The notes beneath the pieces were generated by a model that saw nothing but the letters and a program-made list of their open reading frames with translations, did not search any database and was not told where the DNA came from. DNA of 64,000 nucleotides from the NCBI GenBank assembly GCA_907163375.1, contig CAJQUW010007819.1, positions 124,001 through 188,000 on the forward strand, written 5' to 3'. How positions within the stretch are numbered: position 1 is the stretch's first letter; every line of letters starts with the position of its first letter. A program made the translations under genes and the position numbers. The stretch is from Prostheceraeus crozeri. Lineage: Eukaryota; Platyhelminthes; Polycladida; Euryleptidae. Below are positions 58,438 through 64,000 of the stretch, in pieces.

Positions 58438-59085
58438 ATGACGAATCTCTTTTTAATCCGTCACCGACCACATTCCTCTGGACGATTGTTTGGAAGAGGA
58501 TCATTTATGCAACGCGGTGGATGGAATAAAGTGATTGGACAGAAAACACGCATGATTAGACCCCGTGTCACTGGTGTCAAGAAACCATCCATCCGTTTGC
58601 CCAAATCACTCAAAAAGAGTGTTCCCAGAAAAACATTTCGAAAACCCTCTCGAAAAACAAATCGAAAACCCTCTCGAAAACCCTCTCGACAAGCAACACG
58701 AAAACCTTCGCAAAAGGGACTTGTACATACGGTAAAGAAAACATTGGGAAAATCGTTACGTACGACAGAGTTTCTCAATGCTGCGAAACAAGCTGTCACG
58801 GATGCTGTCAGCTCTACCGCACAAGAAGGAGTTCACCATCTCAAAAAGGGTGTGAAAGCACTCGCCAAACGCACTTTACAGACTGCTCCCGAACGTGTTG
58901 TAGAAGCTATTCAAAATAAAGTGAGTCGGAAACGCGTCTTCACGGATGAAGAAGGAGATCGGGTGGAAGCACCTGCTCCTAAACGTCGCCGTGGTCATGT
59001 GGCCATTGCTCATCATACGAAATGGGGAAAAGGAAGTTTGATGGGGCGTTATCGCGGAGGTGCTAAACAACGCATGCTCTTTTAA
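58438..59085 (+). CDS. Basic core protein (PX-type) with RKPSRK repeats
   Basis: 215 residues. The N-terminus is Arg/Gly-rich. Residues ~60-95 repeat (T)RKPSRK/TNRKPSRKPSRQ. The middle is helical and amphipathic (EFLNAAKQAVTDAVSSTAQEGVHHLKKGVKALAKR). The C-terminus is basic with KRRR and RGGAKQR. Its place just before the capsid gene equals that of the 151-residue protein of element A. Probably a DNA-condensing or internal capsid protein matured by the protease. The SR-type repeats could be phosphorylated. Confidence 0.65.
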   Translation: MTNLFLIRHRPHSSGRLFGRGSFMQRGGWNKVIGQKTRMIRPRVTGVKKPSIRLPKSLKKSVPRKTFRKPSRKTNRKPSRKPSRQATRKPSQKGLVHTVKKTLGKSLRTTEFLNAAKQAVTDAVSSTAQEGVHHLKKGVKALAKRTLQTAPERVVEAIQNKVSRKRVFTDEEGDRVEAPAPKRRRGHVAIAHHTKWGKGSLMGRYRGGAKQRMLF

Positions 59086-59121
59086 GAACTAAGCAATCTT
59101 AGAACATCCGTCTCATCAAGC

Positions 59122-60489
59122 ATGGCGGAAACCCCTGCCTTATTGGATGCGCGTTACGATGTATTCCAAAGTGATAAAGTCGATGTCTCGAGTACTTCTC
59201 AGCATACGAGCGTTCTGACACCAGTCAATGGATTGGAAAATCCCGGTACCATTCAATTCACGGTCCCTCGACTAGCCATTCATTGGATGGATGTATGCAA
59301 TGCCTATTTTCGCGTGGAAGTACAACTCATGAAACATGATTCGGCTAAAGGAGCAGACGTGCCATGTGAGGCGTCAGACAAGGCGATTATTATCAACAAT
59401 ACGGCCCACTCCCTCTTTTCCGACATTACTATCCGCTTGAATGAACGCACCATTGAAGGAGGCAATGACTTGTATTATTTGAGAGCTTACCTTAGCAATC
59501 TTTTACAATATACCAATGATGTGAAGAATACACACATGGTCACACAAGGATTTACTGTTCCTCAAGTGATGCATGACACGGAGTATGATGCAGCGACGAA
59601 GACGATAAAGACTAAGGCGGTAGAGTTTACAGATAAAGAGAATGCACTCAATCAAGCCATTCTCAAACAATGGTCAGACCACAAATTTAAACGTACCTTT
59701 GACTTTCCCCTGAAATGTAATTTGTTCCAACAAGTGATTGCTCTGCCCCCAGGCATGCAACTGGATCTCATTTTCACCTTGAATAAACCGGAATATGCCA
59801 TTTATGATATGGAACATCCTGCAGGGACGACCTCTACAAAGTACAAGTTCAAAATCACCTCTTTCCAATTGTATATGCCCATGCTCACCCCGAATGCAGA
59901 ACTGCAATTGAAAACTGCGAATCGACGCAAGACAGAAGCCATTTATTATCGCTACAATGGCATGACCGTCCAACGACAAACGATTGAAAGTGGAGTACAA
60001 AAGAAGACGTTTTCCAATGTGGCTGCTCTATTGAGTCCTAAACTCATCTTTTTCGCGGTTGTTCCCAGTAACTCTTGGTTTGATCCAGGAAGTCGTAAAC
60101 TCTATTTTGAAAGGCATGGACTCTCTCAAGTCACCATGACCACCAATGGAGCCATCATGACAGGAGGCACCATCAATTGCAAAGATGACGTGATTGCCTA
60201 CAGTCAATTCAATCGTGCGATTCAAGTCTATAACACGAATGAATCATGTGGTATTGATTTGGAGAGTTTTACCAAATACTGTTACTTTATCGCCTTTGAC
60301 TGTACCTTGGATAAACAAATCGATAGTGTTCAACCCACCAATACACGTCAATATGGACTGGAATTGCAATTTGAGAATACGACCAAGCAAAATATGGATT
60401 TATTAATGTTTGTCATTCATGACGAACAATTCTCCGTCACACCGGAGAATGCTGTCATCTCCAGTGCGTATATCCCTCCCGCTATTTAA
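59122..60489 (+). CDS. Double jelly-roll major capsid protein
   Basis: 455 residues. Its landmarks follow the capsid protein of element A: NPGTIQFTVPRLAIHWMDVCNAYFRVEVQL (first strands), INNTAHSLFSDITIRLNERTIEGG, YYLRAYLSNLLQY, PPGMQLDLIFTLNKPEYAIY, and the closing MDLLMFVIHDEQFSV. It forms the capsid lattice of the virus-like particle. Full length for the family. Sequence identity to the element A protein is low, which again says the two elements are separate lineages. Confidence 0.92.
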   Translation: MAETPALLDARYDVFQSDKVDVSSTSQHTSVLTPVNGLENPGTIQFTVPRLAIHWMDVCNAYFRVEVQLMKHDSAKGADVPCEASDKAIIINNTAHSLFSDITIRLNERTIEGGNDLYYLRAYLSNLLQYTNDVKNTHMVTQGFTVPQVMHDTEYDAATKTIKTKAVEFTDKENALNQAILKQWSDHKFKRTFDFPLKCNLFQQVIALPPGMQLDLIFTLNKPEYAIYDMEHPAGTTSTKYKFKITSFQLYMPMLTPNAELQLKTANRRKTEAIYYRYNGMTVQRQTIESGVQKKTFSNVAALLSPKLIFFAVVPSNSWFDPGSRKLYFERHGLSQVTMTTNGAIMTGGTINCKDDVIAYSQFNRAIQVYNTNESCGIDLESFTKYCYFIAFDCTLDKQIDSVQPTNTRQYGLELQFENTTKQNMDLLMFVIHDEQFSVTPENAVISSAYIPPAI

Positions 60490-60608
60490 GTGTTGGTGCG
60501 CATGGACATCCTCATAAGATATGGTGAAGGAGCCCGAGAATCACGTGCCTCCTATCGCTTGGACATCTCTTTATCAACATCGTCTCATTAAAGCTCAGCG
60601 TTGGCTGA

Positions 60609-61241
60609 ATGGGAGACTGGTTAAGCAACACGGAAATCGAAGGAATCATGCAGGGTATGAATCAATTACAAGAGAAACATTTACTCAATGCCTGCATGTG
60701 CGAAGATGATTTTCTCTGTGCTATTCAGTGTAGTTGTCAAACGTTTGCTCATCGTCTCCTCCAATCTTCTTACGTTCCCTTCCAAGGTGTGTTTCCTGCT
60801 GATCTACTTCCTGCTCATTCCCCGGAATCAAAGACACTTATTGTCAATAGTGATCGCTCTCATCAACCTGGCAAGCATTGGTTGGCCTTTTATCAAAATG
60901 CGGATCAACGCGTGTGCGAATTCTTTGACTCTTATGGACTCACTCCATCTCACTATCCAAATGTTACCGAATGGTTATCGACAACACCTTATCCTCTAAA
61001 CTATCGTCGCCCTCTGCGTATACAAGGACCTAAAGCCTATTGTGGTGCTTACTGTATTTACTTTTTAAACCAACGCCCTTTTAACACGTCTATGGAAAAA
61101 ACACTGACCTTCTTTCGAACATTGGATGCTTACGAGAAAGATCAAGAACTCATTCAAACCTACTTGTCCTTCAATGATAAAATTGTCTATTCCTATTTGT
61201 ATTCTACATTATCCCATGTTTTGAAGTCAATAAAGAAATGA
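60609..61241 (+). CDS. Adenain-like cysteine protease
   Basis: 210 residues starting MGDWLSNTEI, like the element A protease and other members. Catalytic His in QPGKHWLAFYQ (~90-100), acidic residue in CEFFDSYGL (~106-114), Cys in AYCGAYCIYFL (~145-155). About 50 residues longer than its element A counterpart. It lies after the capsid gene; AATAAA at 61229 overlaps its end. It would cleave the pX-like and basic core precursors, many of which have GG or similar sites. Confidence 0.9.
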   Translation: MGDWLSNTEIEGIMQGMNQLQEKHLLNACMCEDDFLCAIQCSCQTFAHRLLQSSYVPFQGVFPADLLPAHSPESKTLIVNSDRSHQPGKHWLAFYQNADQRVCEFFDSYGLTPSHYPNVTEWLSTTPYPLNYRRPLRIQGPKAYCGAYCIYFLNQRPFNTSMEKTLTFFRTLDAYEKDQELIQTYLSFNDKIVYSYLYSTLSHVLKSIKK

Positions 61242-61267
61242 ATCATGTCAATGATTGTATTTTTATT
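61229..61267. terminator. Back-to-back poly(A) signals at the protease / UBA-RING junction
   Basis: AATAAA at 61229-61234 (plus) and 61267-61262 (minus) serve the converging protease and UBA-RING genes, as at 1024-1059 in element A. Confidence 0.6.
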
Positions 61268-61358
61268 TCAGACAGAGGGTAATACTACAAGGTTTTGTAC
61301 AAGGTTCAGTCACTCGTGATAGTACACTATACACTATTCACAGAGTTTTTTCCATACA

Positions 61359-61856
61359 TCATGCACGATAGACAGTGACTGTTGAAGCAATGTCTTCATC
61401 ACAAAGGGGACAAGATAACGTTTCAAAGGGATTATAACATGTAAAACACATAACATTATGAGAACATGGTAAAAAGAGAAGGGACCGTTCCTGTTTAAAA
61501 CATGTAACACAGTTCCGTTCACATAATAATTGAAATGTCTCTTCTTCTAATTTCTTTCTAAAGTCACTTTTATGGGAAGAGTTATCTGACACATCCGTTG
61601 CAAATCTCACTTTTTTCACTCCAGATCGCGCCAATGTCATTGTATTGCAGTGTGGCAGGGAGACATCCTCTATCCACCTGCGCTCCAAATGGTGATTCAT
61701 AGCATGCTCATCGAGATCCATGAGTCGATCCACTAATTCACCAGCAGTGATCGTTTCATTGAGATGTGTTACCGTTTCTATCGCTTTGAATGAATATCCC
61801 AGATCTCTTGCGACAACCCACGACGTTGGGATATTAGTTGCTGTTGTCCGATTCAT
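61359..61856 (-). CDS. UBA-RING protein resembling the C-terminal half of IAPs
   Basis: 165 residues from the ATG at 61856; the frame is open to 61931. Residues ~12-50 read VVARDLGYSFKAIETVTHLNETITAGELVDRLMDLDEH, similar to the UBA domain of inhibitor-of-apoptosis proteins (xLxxGFxxxxV...). The last ~50 residues form a RING (CVTCFKQERSLLFLPCSHNVMCFTC...CPLCDE), with the LPCxHxxxCxxC core and hydrophobic tail of IAP RINGs. No BIR domain is present. It may have come from a captured IAP gene, and could ubiquitinate host apoptosis or immune factors. It overlaps the TBP-like gene by about 23 nt. Confidence 0.7.
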   Translation of the reverse strand: MNRTTATNIPTSWVVARDLGYSFKAIETVTHLNETITAGELVDRLMDLDEHAMNHHLERRWIEDVSLPHCNTMTLARSGVKKVRFATDVSDNSSHKSDFRKKLEEETFQLLCERNCVTCFKQERSLLFLPCSHNVMCFTCYNPFETLSCPLCDEDIASTVTVYRA

Positions 61857-62412
61857 TGAGGGAATCTCCTTCGAATAGGGATTTGAGAATGTCTTCCACC
61901 AACGATTCCGCTTCTGCAATCGATAAAACACCCGTCACAATCACACTTCCGTTGGAAAAGAAGGAGCAGTGTAAATTACCTTTGCGTATTAACGTTCCGG
62001 GAAACAGTTCGCGCTCGTTGGAAATCACTGATGTCGATGGCAACTGTTGAATGATTTGCATGCGGTCTTTTGTATAGTTCCATTGACATTGAACGGTGCA
62101 GGATTTTGTGATTGGGTCGCTCACGTCCAATCCGTAGGGGGCGAGTAATTGGCGCATCTCTCTACAAATACGATCGTAGGTTTCCAGAGAGTGGTTGCCC
62201 AAAATTTGGATACACCCCCGTGGAAAAATCTGTACAGCGACCGAAGAGTTCCATTTCCAATAGACTCGACAAGGGCGTGATGCTCGGTAGGTGGCCAGAG
62301 GGAGTTGCGGTAACAATGTCTGCAGTGGTATTGCGGAGGATGCTCTGAGCTCCACCATGCGGTTGCAGATCCTTGACATTTTTGAGAGCGGGGTGTAGAT
62401 ACCCTTCTTCAT
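61834..62412 (-). CDS. TATA-binding-protein-like protein of Polinton B
   Basis: About 192 residues (starts at 62412 or 62379 possible; MSRICNRMVEL at 62379 aligns with the element A protein). First repeat: VQIFPRGCIQILGNHSLETYDRI. Second repeat: SNERELFPGTLIRKGN, then CSFFSNGSVIVTGVLSIAEAESLVEDIL. TBP has YEPELFPGLIYRM and [21 protein letters not shown]. Homologous to the element A protein along its length (LPxxxYxxxRP...FPxGxxQILG). It overlaps the polymerase frame upstream and the UBA-RING gene downstream. Likely an element-encoded transcription initiation factor acting on the TATA boxes seen in this element. Confidence 0.78.
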   Translation of the reverse strand: MKKGIYTPLSKMSRICNRMVELRASSAIPLQTLLPQLPLATYRASRPCRVYWKWNSSVAVQIFPRGCIQILGNHSLETYDRICREMRQLLAPYGLDVSDPITKSCTVQCQWNYTKDRMQIIQQLPSTSVISNERELFPGTLIRKGNLHCSFFSNGSVIVTGVLSIAEAESLVEDILKSLFEGDSLNESDNSN

Positions 62413-64000
62413 ATAGCCGATGGTTACCGTAGGGAAGACTCTGATTGGGTAAATACCAACACCGCTTGTCCTCCCAGATACTTAAGGCTTTCTTCACTTG
62501 CGTCACCGTTCTCATCACGTGATGTTGGGATTGGAGGAGGGTTTGTGACACTGTGGTAACGGAATGATTTTCGAAGGCGTCCACATAATTCTGATGTTTC
62601 ACTTGTCGCTTCTTTGCTTGACACACTCCTTTCATGCGACAGTCGTGGATTTCTTCCTCATTGCCTTTGAGGACAATGTAAGAGTACATTTTGGCACTCA
62701 AACATACAAACTCCTTCACCCTATTTCCCACACACTCGTCCTTGAAACATCCCAAACGATTCGCATTCTCGGTACGTCTCTCTGGATGACTCACGGGGTA
62801 ATTTGAGGTATCGAGAACACCTTTCGCCTCCGTATCAATAAAATTGGGGATGGTTTCAAACGAACGCAGCACTTCTTCGCGTGTATACCGGCTGCGGACT
62901 TTGAGGAAGAAGGAGTCTGTGTCCCCACCAATGAGTTCCACTGAGGTGCACGTCTTGTTGGCTTTCCACTGGTCAAACAGCTTGTACATAATAATCTTGC
63001 TATTGTCCAGGATGCATTGCCCGATATAAATGGGCTTGTTCAAGTCTACCTTGGTCTTGCGCACATTCACCACCACGGCTTTGTCGCTGATGTTGAAGAA
63101 GGATTGGCAATAGGGATGACGTGTCCATTTGCTAAATACATTCGGTGATCGAACAAAATAGTGCTTCCCATAATTCCGCACATTCTCCATTGTCTTGCCG
63201 TACAGTGCGTTCACCATCAACTTGTGGAGATTGCGGCGCATTTTCGTGGTTGCCTTGGCGCGTTCTTGCGTATGATATTGAACATAGGGGCGAATATACG
63301 GTTCTTGGTTGAAGGAGATCCCGTAATGAACCTTGGTGATATGTAAACCCTTCTCCACATAATACTTGAGAGCAGCGATATGTACTACATACTCTTTGCG
63401 ATTCTCGTGCGTCATCATTAACTTGTTGGCTGAGTGAAAGGGTCGGTTCCCGTTCAACTCTTGCCATAGCTCTTGCATATAGGGAGACATGTCCTCCCAT
63501 TTCGCCGTCCCGCGGTAAGGAGCCAATGGTAAATCTTCCGTAGCATCTTGGACGTGTGGGGGATATTCCAAATCGACGCACAGTACATGACCCGTGGTGC
63601 CATTGACATTGTATCGTCTCACCCATTCGTCGTTGATGTCCACCAAGACCTCCGGTCGTACCCAGGCAAAACAATCCTTCGGCAAAGGTCCCATCATGGC
63701 CGCACCGTATAAATTGTTCGCATCGATGTAAAACAGGTGAGTCCCTTCTTCTGCTTGCGCGCGGTGCTGATTCACAAATGTCATCCCTCCACGAATCCCT
63801 GCTTCAAACACGCGGTACATATCCACGTCATGCAATTTCTCCAACTTGACCTGTGTCTTTTTAAAGAAAAATGAATAGGTCAAGCCAGGTGTGCCGAAAT
63901 AGTGGATGGGGTCCAATGCAGACACGTCGCGTATTTCACTTCGAAAGTGTTCGAAGATGTCTGCGAGCAAGGCTACATCCACTGTCAAATAATAGTGGAT
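62162..64000 (-). CDS. Protein-primed family B DNA polymerase (C-terminal part, off the edge)
   Basis: The frame enters from the right edge already inside the exonuclease domain (YYLTVDVALLADIFEHFR, motif Exo III). Then come LFYIDANNLYGAAM (polymerase motif A), MRRNLHKLMVNALYGKTMENV (motif B, K-x3-NxxYG) and LIGGDTDSFFLKV (motif C, DTDS). The end contains HRLYEEGYLHPALKN. These are the hallmarks of Polinton PolB, which copies the linear genome from a terminal protein. The start lies beyond 64000. Its tail overlaps the TBP-like gene. Confidence 0.9.
   Translation of the reverse strand: MHYYLTVDVALLADIFEHFRSEIRDVSALDPIHYFGTPGLTYSFFFKKTQVKLEKLHDVDMYRVFEAGIRGGMTFVNQHRAQAEEGTHLFYIDANNLYGAAMMGPLPKDCFAWVRPEVLVDINDEWVRRYNVNGTTGHVLCVDLEYPPHVQDATEDLPLAPYRGTAKWEDMSPYMQELWQELNGNRPFHSANKLMMTHENRKEYVVHIAALKYYVEKGLHITKVHYGISFNQEPYIRPYVQYHTQERAKATTKMRRNLHKLMVNALYGKTMENVRNYGKHYFVRSPNVFSKWTRHPYCQSFFNISDKAVVVNVRKTKVDLNKPIYIGQCILDNSKIIMYKLFDQWKANKTCTSVELIGGDTDSFFLKVRSRYTREEVLRSFETIPNFIDTEAKGVLDTSNYPVSHPERRTENANRLGCFKDECVGNRVKEFVCLSAKMYSYIVLKGNEEEIHDCRMKGVCQAKKRQVKHQNYVDAFENHSVTTVSQTLLQSQHHVMRTVTQVKKALSIWEDKRCWYLPNQSLPYGNHRLYEEGYLHPALKNVKDLQPHGGAQSILRNTTADIVTATPSGHLPSITPLSSLLEMELFGRCTDFSTGVYPNFGQPLSGNLRSYL

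Larger units (their letters stand above)
41635..64000. mobile_element. Polinton/Maverick-type element B (left part, runs off the right edge)
   Basis: The core set (integrase, packaging ATPase, capsid protein, protease, basic core protein, polymerase B) identifies a Polinton of the adintovirus-like kind. Its rightward cluster spans 41892-61241 and its leftward genes 61359 to beyond 64000. Gene order is the mirror of element A, so the two elements lie in opposite orientation about 32 kb apart. At over 22 kb it is large, owing to fibre-like and regulatory genes. The left boundary is placed at AGTAGCC (41635) because composition changes there and Polinton ends commonly begin AG; this is tentative. 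Nearly all frames are long and open, so it looks close to whole. Confidence 0.9.

Noticed and set aside
1-64000. CRISPR arrays, bacterial operons or riboswitches
   Set aside because: None of the repeats has the spacer-repeat form, and the splice sites, LINEs and TATA/poly(A) signals show eukaryotic DNA.

Overview
The window is nuclear DNA of an animal, most likely a marine invertebrate. The evidence is intron-containing NADPH oxidase exons with GT/AG borders, tRNA-like and LINE, Tc1/mariner and P-type transposon debris, a recurring TAGGCCTA-like word, and two large Polinton/Maverick-type virus-like elements. The species cannot be fixed from the sequence.

Layout. (1) About 1-9.5 kb is the right part of Polinton A, whose left end lies outside the window. 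After a short + strand tail (an unknown frame and a TATA-binding-protein-like gene), a compact leftward cluster encodes adenain-like protease, double jelly-roll major capsid protein, basic core protein, chromodomain integrase, a Cys-rich frame, an ATPase partner, packaging ATPase, a Mu/pX-like core peptide, two RING-like proteins, a DEDDh exonuclease-like protein and a candidate DNA-binding protein. It ends in G-tract/hairpin repeats. (2) About 9.5-41.6 kb is host DNA. It holds three exons of a NOX5-like gene (13.8, 16.4 and 21.7 kb) and many plain transposons: Tc1/mariner remnants, a fold-back element, a small element with a hammerhead-like core, LINE pieces, and a 4.1-kb THAP/P-type transposon sitting inside a LINE with an exact 8-bp target duplication. 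There is also a 2-kb transposon with repeat-bearing terminal inverted repeats, and a decayed gene at 39.7-41.6 kb. (3) About 41.6-64 kb is the left part of Polinton B, in the opposite orientation to A and running off the right edge. It carries zinc-finger, core-peptide, exonuclease, DNA-binding, ATPase, integrase, fibre-like, core, capsid and protease genes rightward. Leftward genes meet them from the right: UBA-RING, TBP-like and protein-primed DNA polymerase B.

How the genes fit. Both Polintons share one syntax: replication and TBP genes converge on protease and capsid genes at a back-to-back poly(A) junction. The unusual content is in the accessory genes. Both elements encode a TBP-like protein, a viral-style transcription factor not on the usual Polinton gene list, plus DEDDh exonuclease-like and RING proteins. 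Element B adds an IAP-like UBA-RING protein, paralogous zinc-finger proteins, a collagen-repeat protein and a roughly 1,200-residue repeated fibre-like protein. It also has TATA promoters marked by a repeated GAGCAC motif, which suggests virus-style own control of transcription. All Polinton genes are treated here as fossils. Assignments are by eye from motifs and from comparison of the two elements.
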